From: a bacterium
GTDB lineage: Bacteria; Pseudomonadota; Alphaproteobacteria; Rhizobiales; Xanthobacteraceae
Direction: 5' to 3'
Assembly (NCBI GenBank): GCA_029946075.1
Contig: JAQSDT010000026.1
Coordinates: 1 to 8,887 of the forward strand
DNA length: 8,887 nt
Shown: in pieces, positions 1 through 7,446 of the stretch
Layout of the letters: every line of letters begins with the position of its first letter
Position numbering within the stretch: the first letter of the stretch is position 1
Made by a program: the position numbers and the translations under genes
The notes under the pieces: generated by a model
Told to the model about the DNA's origin: nothing
Seen by the model: only the letters and a program-made list of their open reading frames with translations
Databases searched by the model: none

Positions 1-2
1 CG

Positions 3-2612
3 TCGTCCGGCCTGGTGCCGAACAACGACCCGACACTGATGTTCACCAATGCCGGCATGGTGCAGTTCAAGAACGTCTTCACCGGGCTGGAGAAGCGCGC
101 CTACAGCCGCGCCGTGACCTCGCAGAAATGCGTCCGCGCCGGCGGCAAGCACAACGACCTCGACAATGTCGGCTACACCGCGCGGCATCTGACCTTCTTC
201 GAGATGCTCGGCAATTTCTCGTTCGGCGACTACTTCAAGGAACGTGCGATCGAGCTCGCCTGGAACCTGATCACGAAGGATTTCGGGCTCAAGAAGGACA
301 AGCTGCTCGTCACCGTCTACCACACCGACGACGAGGCGGCCGATCTCTGGAAGAAGATCGCGGGTTTTTCGGACGATCGCATCATCCGCATTCCGACCTC
401 GGACAATTTCTGGGCGATGGGCGACACCGGCCCGTGCGGGCCGTGTTCGGAAATCTTCATCGACCGCGGCGAGCATATCTGGGGCGGGCCTCCGGGCTCG
501 CCGGAAGAGGATGGCGATCGCTTCCTCGAATTCTGGAATCTCGTGTTCATGCAATATGAGCAGGTGACGAAGGAGGAGCGCGTGGCGCTGCCGCGTCCCT
601 CGATCGACACGGGTTTGGGGCTGGAGCGCATGGCCTGCATCCTGCAGGGCGTCGACAGCGTGTTCGAGACCGATCTGTTCCGTCATCTGATCGAGGCGAC
701 CTCCTCGGCGCTCGGCAACGGACCGGAAGAGAACAACGTCGCGTCGTTCCGCGTCATCGCCGACCATCTGCGCTCGTCGGCCTTCCTCGTCGCCGACGGC
801 GTGCTGCCCTCGAACGAAGGCCGCGGCTATGTGCTGCGCCGGATCATGCGCCGCGCGATGCGCCATGCGCAGTTGCTCGGCGCGAAGGATCCCCTGATGC
901 ACCGGATCGTTCCGGCGCTGGTGCGCGAGATGGGGCAGGCCTATCCGGATCTGGTGCGCGCCGAAAAGCTGATTGAGGAAACGCTGCGGCTGGAAGAGAC
1001 GCGCTTCCGCAAGACGCTGTCGCGCGGACTTTCGATTTTGGACGAGAAGAGCGCGGGTCTGAAGAAGGGCGACATGTTCGACGGCGATACCGCGTTCACG
1101 CTTTACGATACCTACGGTTTCCCGCTGGATCTGACGCAGGACGCACTGAAATCGCGCGGCATCAGCGTCGACCAGGCCTCGTTCACCGATGCGATGGAAC
1201 GGCAGAAGGCCAAGGCGCGCGAGTCGTGGAAGGGCTCGGGCGATACCGCCAGCGAGAACATCTGGTTCCCGCTGCGCGAAAAACTCGGCGCCACCGAATT
1301 CCTCGGCTATGACACCGAGAGCGCCGAAGGCGTGGTCACCGCGCTGGTAAAGGACGGCAAGGACGCCGACAGCCTCAAGACGGGCGAGACCGGTTCGATC
1401 GTCTTGAACCAGACGCCGTTCTACGCGGAGTCCGGCGGTCAGGTCGGCGACACCGGCCTTTTGATCGGCGAGGGCGTCAAGTTCCGCGTGTCAGACACGC
1501 AGAAGCGGGCCGGCGATCTGTTCGTGCATGTCGGTACGGTCGAGCAGGGCACGCTGAAGCTCGGCGCTCCGCTGCAGCTCGAGGTCGATCATGGCAGGCG
1601 CTCCTCGATCCGCGCCCATCACTCGGCGACGCATCTGCTGCACGAGGCGCTGCGGCAGGTGCTCGGCGATCACATCGCCCAGCGCGGCTCGATGGTGGCG
1701 CCGGATCGTTTGCGCTTCGACTTCGTGCATCCCAAGCCGATCACGGCGGAAGAGCTCGCGCGCGTCGAGGACATCGCCAACGAGGTGGTGCTCGAGAACG
1801 ACGAGGTGACGACGCGGCTGATGGGCGTGGACGACGCCCGCGAGGCCGGGGCGCGTGCGCTGTTCGGCGAAAAATACGGCGACGAGGTTCGCGTGGTCTC
1901 GATGGGCAAGCAGGCCCGCGAGCAGGGGACGAACGCGCTTGGCTGGTCGGTCGAACTGTGCGGCGGCACCCATGTACGCCGCACCGGCGATATCGGCCTG
2001 ATTTCGGTGACGGCCGAAAGCGCCGTTGCCTCGGGCGTGCGCCGCATCGAGGCGCTGACCGGGCGCCACGCGCGCAAGGCCGCCAACGACACCATGGCGC
2101 TGGCGAAGACCGCGGCGTCGGAACTGCGCACCACCGTCGACGACATGCCGGCGCGCATCGCCGCCTTGATGGAAGAACGCAAGAAGCTGGAGCGCGATTT
2201 GTCGGAAGCGCGCAAGAAGCTTGCAATGGGCAGCGGCCCCGGCGTTTCCGGTTCGCACCGCACCGAGGACGACTACCGTGAAGTCGGCGGCGTCAAGCTG
2301 ATGGCGAAGAGCGTCTCGGGCATCGAGATGAAGGATCTGAAGAGCCTCGCCGACGCCGGCAAGAAACAGCTCGGCTCCGGCGTCGTCGCGATCGTCAATG
2401 TCGGCGACGACGGCAAGGCCGGCATCGTGGTCGGGGTCACGCCCGATCTCGTCTCGCGCTTCAGCGCGGTCGATCTCGTCAAGGTCGCTTCCGAAGCGCT
2501 CGGCGGCAAGGGCGGCGGCGGCCGGCCCGACATGGCGCAGGCCGGCGGGCCCGACGGCACCAGGGCCGATGCGGCGCTCTCGGCCATCGAACAGGCAATG
2601 GCCGGCGCCTGA
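3..2612 (+). CDS. alaS: Alanyl-tRNA synthetase, 5' end cut by window edge
   Basis: Class II synthetase that charges tRNA-Ala with alanine in the cytoplasm and hydrolyses mischarged Ser/Gly-tRNA-Ala. The frame is open from the first bases: codons from position 3 read SSGLVPNNDPTLMF, an internal AlaRS motif, so the GTG at 15 is not the start and roughly the first 25 codons lie outside the window (inferred from usual family length). The catalytic core covers about 15-1300 (FTNAGMVQFK, the GPCGPCSEIF stretch near 430-470, and DTGLGLERM near 606). The editing domain has its zinc-type motif HSATH at about 1620-1634 and the partner CGGTH at 1959-1973, so all four metal ligands are present. The C-Ala domain ends in the Gly-rich GGKGGGGRPDMAQAGG near 2500-2550. 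No frameshift or missing key residue is seen. The stop is followed 9 bp later by the channel gene with no terminator between, suggesting one transcript. Confidence 0.98.
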   Translation, partial: SSGLVPNNDPTLMFTNAGMVQFKNVFTGLEKRAYSRAVTSQKCVRAGGKHNDLDNVGYTARHLTFFEMLGNFSFGDYFKERAIELAWNLITKDFGLKKDKLLVTVYHTDDEAADLWKKIAGFSDDRIIRIPTSDNFWAMGDTGPCGPCSEIFIDRGEHIWGGPPGSPEEDGDRFLEFWNLVFMQYEQVTKEERVALPRPSIDTGLGLERMACILQGVDSVFETDLFRHLIEATSSALGNGPEENNVASFRVIADHLRSSAFLVADGVLPSNEGRGYVLRRIMRRAMRHAQLLGAKDPLMHRIVPALVREMGQAYPDLVRAEKLIEETLRLEETRFRKTLSRGLSILDEKSAGLKKGDMFDGDTAFTLYDTYGFPLDLTQDALKSRGISVDQASFTDAMERQKAKARESWKGSGDTASENIWFPLREKLGATEFLGYDTESAEGVVTALVKDGKDADSLKTGETGSIVLNQTPFYAESGGQVGDTGLLIGEGVKFRVSDTQKRAGDLFVHVGTVEQGTLKLGAPLQLEVDHGRRSSIRAHHSATHLLHEALRQVLGDHIAQRGSMVAPDRLRFDFVHPKPITAEELARVEDIANEVVLENDEVTTRLMGVDDAREAGARALFGEKYGDEVRVVSMGKQAREQGTNALGWSVELCGGTHVRRTGDIGLISVTAESAVASGVRRIEALTGRHARKAANDTMALAKTAASELRTTVDDMPARIAALMEERKKLERDLSEARKKLAMGSGPGVSGSHRTEDDYREVGGVKLMAKSVSGIEMKDLKSLADAGKKQLGSGVVAIVNVGDDGKAGIVVGVTPDLVSRFSAVDLVKVASEALGGKGGGGRPDMAQAGGPDGTRADAALSAIEQAMAGA

Positions 2613-2614
2613 TT

Positions 2615-2618
2615 GGAG
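2615..2618 (+). promoter_or_regulatory. Shine-Dalgarno-like GGAG before the channel gene
   Basis: GGAG lies in the 9-bp gap after the alaS stop, only 3 nt before the ATG at 2622, which is tight for a ribosome binding site. Either translation is coupled to alaS termination or the real start is the in-frame ATG at 2670 (residue 17), just before the conserved-looking HRIYELLEHD stretch. Confidence 0.4.
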
Positions 2619-2621
2619 TAG

Positions 2622-3857
2622 ATGACGGTGGCGACAGATCCGGGGACACGCAGCAGCAGCGGCCCGGATATGCGGCACCGGATCTACGAACTGCTCGAAC
2701 ACGATCATCTGCCGCATTCGGTCGGCTCGCGTTTCGCGCAGGCGATCGTGGCGATCATCGCGCTCGACGTGGCGGCGATGATCCTGGCTTCGGTCCCCGA
2801 AATCGATGCGCCGTTCGGCCGGCTGTTCACGGCGATCGAAATCGGCGCGGTGCTGGCCTTCGCGCTGGAATATCTGGCGCGGTTGTGGAGCGTGGCCGGG
2901 CATTCGATGCGCGCGGTCACGGCGACGCGGGCGAGATTCGATTACGCGCGCTCCGGCCTCGGCATCGTCGACCTGATGGCCTTCCTGCCCTCGGCCGTCG
3001 CGCTGGTGATCGGCGATCGCCACACGCTGGTACTGTTCGGCATGCTGCCGTTCTTAAAGCTGGTGCGCTATTCGCCGGCGCTGCGTTCCTTGCTGGAAGT
3101 GCTGCAGGCCGAACGGCGCGCGCTGTTCGGCTGCGTCGTCATCCTGGCCGGCGCGGTACTGGTGTTCGCCTCGCTGCTGTATGCGATCGAGCACAATGTG
3201 CAGCCCGACAAGTTCGGCACCATTCCGCAGGCGATGTGGTGGGCGATCGTGACGCTCGGCACCGTCGGTTATGGCGACGTCGTGCCGGCGACCGCGCTCG
3301 GCAAGATGGTGTCGGTGGTCGCGATCGTGGTCGGCTTTGCCATGATCGCGCTGCCGGTGGCGATCATCTCGCGCGCCTTTGCCGACGAGGTGCGGCGGCG
3401 CGACTTCATCGTCACCTGGAGCATGCTGGCGCGGGTGCCGCTGTTCGCGCGGCTCGGCGCTGGCGAAATCGCCGACATCACGCGGCTGCTGCGGGCGCAG
3501 ACCATCGAGGCGGGCGAGGTGCTGGTGCGGCGCGGCGATCCGGCGTCGTCGATGTATTTCATCGCCACCGGAGAAGTGCAGATCGAACTGCCGAGCCAGT
3601 GCGTGCGGCTGTCGGACGGCACCTTCTTCGGCGAGATCGCGCTGCTGCACCGGACCAAGCGCAGCGGCACGGTGACGGCGAAGCGCCGAACCAAGCTGCT
3701 GGCGCTCGACGCGCAGGATTTCCACGCCCTGATCGAGCGGCTGCCGGATCTCGCCGCGCATGTGAAACAGACCGCCGAGGCGCGGCTGGCGGACACGGCC
3801 GATTTGCTGAAGGGCGACATCGCCGCCGGCGAGATCGCGCTGGCGGAACGGGATTAA
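2622..3857 (+). CDS. Cyclic-nucleotide-gated potassium channel (MlotiK1-like)
   Basis: Inner-membrane K+ channel with a cytoplasmic cyclic-nucleotide-binding domain, 411 aa. Visible segments: S1 about 38-58, S2 about 67-91, S3 about 111-131, S4 about 135-160, S5 about 167-190, pore helix and filter 200-219 with TVGYGD at 214-219, and S6 about 227-255. A short C-linker (EVRRRDFIVTW) leads to the cNMP-binding fold at about 270-370. Its phosphate-binding cassette reads FFGEIALL (335-342), and R347 in KRSGTV corresponds to the arginine that binds the cyclic phosphate in this family. The stretch QPDKFGTIPQAMWWAIVTL closely resembles MlotiK1 of Mesorhizobium loti. S4 has few regularly spaced arginines, so gating by ligand rather than voltage is likely (inference). 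The N-terminus before S1 is poorly defined; ATG 2670 is an alternative start. It sits 9 bp behind alaS and probably shares its transcript. Ion selectivity is well supported; the physiological role is unknown. Confidence 0.93.
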   Translation: MTVATDPGTRSSSGPDMRHRIYELLEHDHLPHSVGSRFAQAIVAIIALDVAAMILASVPEIDAPFGRLFTAIEIGAVLAFALEYLARLWSVAGHSMRAVTATRARFDYARSGLGIVDLMAFLPSAVALVIGDRHTLVLFGMLPFLKLVRYSPALRSLLEVLQAERRALFGCVVILAGAVLVFASLLYAIEHNVQPDKFGTIPQAMWWAIVTLGTVGYGDVVPATALGKMVSVVAIVVGFAMIALPVAIISRAFADEVRRRDFIVTWSMLARVPLFARLGAGEIADITRLLRAQTIEAGEVLVRRGDPASSMYFIATGEVQIELPSQCVRLSDGTFFGEIALLHRTKRSGTVTAKRRTKLLALDAQDFHALIERLPDLAAHVKQTAEARLADTADLLKGDIAAGEIALAERD

Positions 3858-3920
3858 GATTAAGGCTTGTCGAGATACGGGCGATCACCATGAATAGCAT
3901 GGGGCCCGCACGAGTTACCG

Positions 3921-4006
3921 CCGTCATTGCGAGCGAAGCGAAGCAATCCATAGTGCCGCAGGCTGAGGCATGGATTGCTTCGTCGCTCCGCTCCTCGCAA
4001 TGACGG
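3921..4006. repeat. Large imperfect inverted repeat between convergent genes
   Basis: The left arm 3921-3951 starts CCGTCATTGCGAG and ends GAAGCAATCCAT. The right arm 3970-4006 is its reverse complement with 6 extra bases in the middle (arms 31 and 37 nt). The 18-nt spacer can add a small TGCC/GGCA inner stem. It lies between the stop codons of the channel gene and icd, so in RNA it would form a long hairpin on either strand and may end or protect both transcripts. The CGTCATTGCGAG...AAGCAATCCA core resembles a dispersed extragenic repeat of Bradyrhizobium-type genomes (recollection, not searched). No T-run follows, so it is not a classic intrinsic terminator. Confidence 0.85.
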
Positions 4007-4022
4007 AGAGAGTGATTGAAGC

Positions 4023-5234
4023 CTACTTCATCGCCTTTTCGAGGTTCTCGGCGACCTTGTCGAGGAAGCCGGTGGTCGAGAGCCAGCGCTGGTCGGCGCC
4101 GACCAGGAGCGCAAGGTCCTTGGTCATGTAGCCTTCCTCGACGGTATCGACGCAGACCTTCTCCAGCGTCTTGGCGAACTTCGCCAGCGGCTCGTTCTTG
4201 TCCAGCTTGGCGCGATGGGCGAGGCCCTGCGTCCAGGCGAAGATCGAGGCGATCGAGTTGGTCGAGGTTTCCTTGCCCTTCTGATGTTCGCGGTAATGCC
4301 GCGTCACCGTGCCGTGGGCGGCTTCCGCTTCCACCACCTGGCCATCGGGCGTCAGCAGCACCGAGGTCATCAGGCCGAGCGAGCCGTAGCCCTGCGCCAC
4401 CGTGTCGGACTGCACGTCGCCGTCGTAGTTTTTGCAGGCCCAGACGTAGCCGCCGGACCATTTCAGCGCCGAGGCGACCATGTCGTCGATCAGGCGATGT
4501 TCGTAGGTCAGGCGCTTGGCCTCGAAGTCCTTCTTGAAGTCCTTCTCGTAGACTTCCTCGAAGATGTCCTTGAAGCGGCCGTCATAGACTTTCATGATGG
4601 TGTTCTTGGTCGACAGATACACCGGATAGCCGCGGCTGAGGCCGTAGGTGAGCGAAGCGCGGGCGAAGTCGCGGATCGAGTCGTCGAGATTGTACATGCT
4701 CATGGCGACGCCGGCGCCGGGCGACTTGAACACCTCGCGCTCGATCACGGTGCCGTCCTCGCCGACGAACTTCATCGTCAGCGTGCCCTTGCCGGGGAAC
4801 TTGATGTCGGTGGCGCGGTACTGGTCGCCATAGGCGTGGCGGCCGATGATGATCGGCTTGGTCCAGCCGGGAACGAGGCGCGGCACGTTCTTGCAGATGA
4901 TCGGCTCGCGGAAGATCACGCCGCCGAGGATGTTGCGGATGGTGCCGTTCGGCGACTTCCACATTTCCTTCAGGCCGAATTCCTTCACCCGGGCCTCGTC
5001 AGGGGTGATGGTGGCGCATTTGACGCCGACGCCGACCTTCTTGATGGCGTTGGCGGCGTCGATCGTGACCTGGTCGTTGGTCGCGTCGCGATATTCCATT
5101 CCGAGGTCAAAATACAGGAGTTCGACATCGAGGAAGGGGTTGATCAGCTTGTCCTTGATGTACTGCCAGATGATCCGGGTCATCTCGTCGCCATCGAGTT
5201 CGACGACGGGGTTGGTCACCTTGATTTTTGCCAT
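4023..5234 (-). CDS. icd: NADP-dependent isocitrate dehydrogenase
   Basis: TCA-cycle enzyme that oxidatively decarboxylates isocitrate to 2-oxoglutarate, producing NADPH in the cytoplasm. At 403 aa it is the homodimeric subfamily II type, close to mitochondrial/cytosolic eukaryotic IDH and unlike E. coli Icd. The N-terminus has VVELDGDEMTRIIW. The substrate loop KSPNGTIRNILGG holds S94, N96 and R100, followed by R109, R132 (GRHAYGDQYR) and Y139. The catalytic lysine is K210 (STKNT), and the metal ligands are D250 (LIDDM), D273 and D277 (YDGDVQSD). The NADP-binding region has EAAHGTVTRHYR at about 304-315. All key residues match human IDH1 positions, with an offset of 2 in the later part. The start ATG is at 5234, and the common alphaproteobacterial beginning MAKIKV supports it; the upstream Shine-Dalgarno is weak. 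The gene converges on the channel gene and probably has its own promoter. Confidence 0.98.
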   Translation of the reverse strand: MAKIKVTNPVVELDGDEMTRIIWQYIKDKLINPFLDVELLYFDLGMEYRDATNDQVTIDAANAIKKVGVGVKCATITPDEARVKEFGLKEMWKSPNGTIRNILGGVIFREPIICKNVPRLVPGWTKPIIIGRHAYGDQYRATDIKFPGKGTLTMKFVGEDGTVIEREVFKSPGAGVAMSMYNLDDSIRDFARASLTYGLSRGYPVYLSTKNTIMKVYDGRFKDIFEEVYEKDFKKDFEAKRLTYEHRLIDDMVASALKWSGGYVWACKNYDGDVQSDTVAQGYGSLGLMTSVLLTPDGQVVEAEAAHGTVTRHYREHQKGKETSTNSIASIFAWTQGLAHRAKLDKNEPLAKFAKTLEKVCVDTVEEGYMTKDLALLVGADQRWLSTTGFLDKVAENLEKAMK

Positions 5235-5285
5235 GACGGAAGGGGCCTTTTCTCGGAAAACCGCGCTGATTGGGCGGGGTGGGTG

Positions 5286-5291
5286 ATTATA
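5286..5291 (-). promoter_or_regulatory. Candidate -10 box of the icd promoter
   Basis: On the minus strand this reads TATAAT, a perfect -10 hexamer, about 52 nt upstream of the icd ATG, implying a leader of about 45 nt. No good -35 is present at 16-18 nt; the best alternatives (TTTGCA, TTGCAG) are spaced too close at 14-15 nt. An inverted repeat CCGGCC (5293-5298) / GGCCGG (5315-5320) lies exactly in the -10 to -35 interval and could be an operator. Both are inference. Confidence 0.4.
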
Positions 5292-5350
5292 TCCGGCCTA
5301 TAGCACTGCAAACCGGCCGGTGAAAGCCAAGCCGTTATGCACTTTATGCC

Positions 5351-5420
5351 GATCCTTTGGAGTTTTAGGTCTGACGCGTTTTCCAGACGCGAACCGGGTC
5401 CCACTTCGCTCGAAAACGCT
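5351..5420. repeat. Probable dispersed extragenic repeat with nested inverted arms
   Basis: Sits between the hydrolase stop (5438) and the icd promoter. The outer arms GCGTTTTC (5376-5383) and GAAAACGC (5412-5419) are perfect reverse complements, and inside them GCGAA (5389-5393) pairs with TTCGC (5405-5409), giving a long hairpin. The phrases GACGCGTTTTC, CGCGAACCGG and CCACTTCGCTCGAAAACGCT match, from memory, a repeat scattered between genes in Bradyrhizobium and Rhodopseudomonas genomes. It may end or stabilise the hydrolase transcript before icd. The copy number was not searched. Confidence 0.65.
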
Positions 5421-5437
5421 ATCCAAAACGCCGAAGC

Positions 5438-7165
5438 TCAGAACGCCGCCTGGGTCGCCGTCCCCGCCACCACGTACCAGGTCACGAACAGGCCGCAGAT
5501 CAGGGCGCCGGGCAGGCTGGAGCCGGTCCGCCGCCAGGTGAAGGTCGCGATCACAGCGCAGATCGCCAGCAGCGGCACGAACTGGATGGCGACGATGGTC
5601 GACAGCGGCACGAAGCCGGGATCCGGCAGCGGGTTGAACAGCTTTCCGGTCAACCAGAGGATGGCGTATTGGCCGCCCACCAGCACCATGAAGCCCAGCG
5701 TCAGCGCGAGGATGTTGGTCACGTAGAGCGTGCCTCGCGGCGCAGCCATGGTCGAGAAATTGCGATGCAGGACGTGCAGCGCGATGACGAAAAACGCCGT
5801 GAACGGCACCAGGTAGATCAGGAAGATCAGGAACTGCTTCGCGCTCATCAATTTGACCGCGACGATCCAGAACCGGAAGTCGATCTTGAAGGCGAAATCC
5901 GCGAGCCACAGCGCGGCATAGCCGATCGCCACCGAGGCCACCGCGATCACCAGCGATTGCCCGATGACGCCGGACCGGCTGGCGCGTTTGGGTGCGAACC
6001 GCATCAGGGCCAGCGTGATCAGGGCGTTGATGACGGCCCAGACCAGGATCTGGTTGGTGATCCCCTGCGGCAGGAAGGCGGACGGTTTGACGAAGGTGCC
6101 GCCCAGCGCGAAGGCCGGATAGTAGGTGAGCGCCGGGATGAAGGCCGACAGGATAAAGGCCATGGTCCAGCGCCGGCCGCTGGCGGCGGAATGCTCGGGC
6201 GTGGTGCCGTCGGCCACTTCCGGCAGCCGCAGGCGGGAATACATCGGGGCTTCCAGCAGGGCGTCGAAGGCGCCGATCAGCAGCGCCACGAAGCCGAGCA
6301 GCGCGATCAGCGTGCCGATCTCCTTGCGGAACCAGATCTGGTCGTCGGCCGGCCGCGGCGTGCCGCCTTGCAGGGTTTTGGCGAACCAGTCCAGCGCGTG
6401 GCCGATGGCCTCGTGGGAGATGTGCTCCGCCGGATGGGTGATGGCGGGGGTGTAGAGCACGCGCGCCGTCCCCTGCGCGATATCGCCATAGACCTTGCCG
6501 GGCTCGACCGGGCCCGGCGTGCCGAACATCGCCCATAGTTTCGGGCTCCGGGTGACGTCGCGGGCCTTTTCCTCGCCCCACATCAGCGCCGAGAATTCCT
6601 CATATCGGGCGAACACCAGCGCCGCGTTGCGCGGCCAGCTGGCGGTGCCGTCGGCGGCGAACGGCTTTCCGGTGGAGGAGCCCTCCAGCACCATCGACTT
6701 GTAGTCGTTGGGCATGGCGGTGGCGGCGGCGAGCACGGTCCAGCCGCCCATCGAGTGGCCCTCAAGGCCGATATTGTTCTTGTCGACGATATCGAGGCTG
6801 CGCAGGTAAGCGAGGCCGTCCGGACCGCCGAACCCGTTCGCGAAGGCGGGCGGGTCGCTGTAGCCATGGCCGGTCTGGTCGAGGGCCAGCACGACATAGC
6901 CGCGGCGGGCGAACTCGATGGCGAAGCCGTCCTGGGTCTCGCGCGAATTGATGTAGCCGTGGACGGCGAGGATGCCGGGGGCGGGGGTCTGCGGCGTGGC
7001 ATTTGGCGGGATGTAAAGCAGGGCGCTCATAGTGTTGCCCTTGGCACCCTTGAACCTGACGTCCTGGATCTTGATGCCACCCGAGGTCTGCGTCAGGTGG
7101 GCCAGCAGCCCGCCCGCCACGATCAGGACCGCGCCAAAAATCGCCAACGACCACCTGCCGCGCAT
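5438..7165 (-). CDS. Membrane-anchored alpha/beta-hydrolase with C-terminal multi-helix domain
   Basis: 575 aa in two parts. Residues 5-24 form a hydrophobic N-terminal anchor. Residues about 30-265 are an alpha/beta-hydrolase fold: oxyanion-type HGY at 69-71, ALDQTGHGYSD at 94-104, and nucleophile elbow GHSMGG at 136-141 with S138 as the probable nucleophile. H248 (AEHISHEAIGHALDWF) is the best guess for the catalytic histidine, although H244, H251 and H256 are nearby; the acid is not clear. From about 282 the protein has around eight further hydrophobic helices (near 282-302, 333-355, 368-388, 400-423, 442-463, 480-504, 520-542, 550-570). With the N-terminal anchor the hydrolase would face the periplasm (inference). 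Substrate unknown; ester or peptide-like hydrolysis is typical of the fold. The ATG at 7165 is preceded by a G-run (7171-7176 on the plus strand) 5 nt upstream. It is read divergently from trmJ. Confidence 0.85.
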   Translation of the reverse strand: MRGRWSLAIFGAVLIVAGGLLAHLTQTSGGIKIQDVRFKGAKGNTMSALLYIPPNATPQTPAPGILAVHGYINSRETQDGFAIEFARRGYVVLALDQTGHGYSDPPAFANGFGGPDGLAYLRSLDIVDKNNIGLEGHSMGGWTVLAAATAMPNDYKSMVLEGSSTGKPFAADGTASWPRNAALVFARYEEFSALMWGEEKARDVTRSPKLWAMFGTPGPVEPGKVYGDIAQGTARVLYTPAITHPAEHISHEAIGHALDWFAKTLQGGTPRPADDQIWFRKEIGTLIALLGFVALLIGAFDALLEAPMYSRLRLPEVADGTTPEHSAASGRRWTMAFILSAFIPALTYYPAFALGGTFVKPSAFLPQGITNQILVWAVINALITLALMRFAPKRASRSGVIGQSLVIAVASVAIGYAALWLADFAFKIDFRFWIVAVKLMSAKQFLIFLIYLVPFTAFFVIALHVLHRNFSTMAAPRGTLYVTNILALTLGFMVLVGGQYAILWLTGKLFNPLPDPGFVPLSTIVAIQFVPLLAICAVIATFTWRRTGSSLPGALICGLFVTWYVVAGTATQAAF

Positions 7166-7258
7166 CGACGCCCCCCGTTTCGACCCGCGCCGTTGACCGG
7201 TTTTCGGGCTCGTTTGCAGCTTCGCTTTGTTTGTGATTGGTAACTTATCCGAAAGCAG

Positions 7259-7276
7259 AACGCGCGCAAGCGCGTT
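7259..7276 (+). other. Small hairpin with GCAA tetraloop
   Basis: AACGCGC (7259-7265) and GCGCGTT (7270-7276) pair perfectly around a GCAA loop of the GNRA class. A second small stem, AAGCC (7284-7288) / GGCTT (7296-7300), follows closely. There is no T-run, so it is not an obvious terminator. It lies upstream of the tentative trmJ promoter, so on the plus strand it would be in RNA only if transcription starts earlier; on the minus strand it would also be upstream of the hydrolase leader. Confidence 0.4.
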
Positions 7277-7400
7277 TGGCTGGAAGCCCTCTGAAGGCTT
7301 TGACCGGTGCGGCGGAGACGCTACTAAGCCGGGCAGCAGGCGCGGGATTTCAAACCATCATCAGCGCGCGGGATTTGGGATCGGACGCCACTTCGCGTCC

Positions 7401-7446
7401 TGATTCAAATTCTTCAGACGTTGAATCAAGATCGCAACTTGAATCA
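7401..7446. promoter_or_regulatory. Inverted and direct TTGAATCA boxes carrying three GANTC sites
   Basis: TGATTCAA (7401-7408) is the exact reverse complement of TTGAATCA (7421-7428), and TTGAATCA recurs at 7439-7446. Each box contains GANTC (7402-7406, 7423-7427, 7441-7445), the target of the alphaproteobacterial cell-cycle methylase CcrM. The boxes repeat about every 18-21 bp, roughly two helical turns, and end 16 nt before the trmJ ATG. A 6-bp stem GGACGC / GCGTCC (7383-7388 / 7395-7400) lies just before them. They may bind a dimeric regulator or be sensitive to methylation; the spacing is seen, the function is inference. Confidence 0.45.

Noticed and set aside
15..17. GTG as the start of alaS
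   Set aside because: The codons before it already read SSGL in frame, matching the conserved SSGLVPNNDPTLMF of AlaRS; the gene is simply cut by the window.
1491..3023. 510-codon open frame on the minus strand across the end of alaS and the start of the channel gene
   Set aside because: It is antisense to two clear genes, with an Arg/His/Asp-rich low-complexity product and no recognisable domain; long shadow frames are usual in GC-rich DNA.
2885..4003. 372-codon plus-strand frame overlapping the channel and running into the inverted repeat
   Set aside because: Arg/Ala-rich off-frame reading of the channel gene; the extension through the repeat is chance.
4215..5303. 362-codon plus-strand frame opposite icd
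   Set aside because: Fully antisense to a well-supported gene; its Val/Asp/His-rich composition is the mirror of icd codon bias and no motif is seen.
5298..6581. 427-codon minus-strand frame overlapping the hydrolase in another frame
   Set aside because: Arg/Ala/Gly-rich frame-shifted reading of the hydrolase, whose own frame carries motifs and membrane helices throughout.
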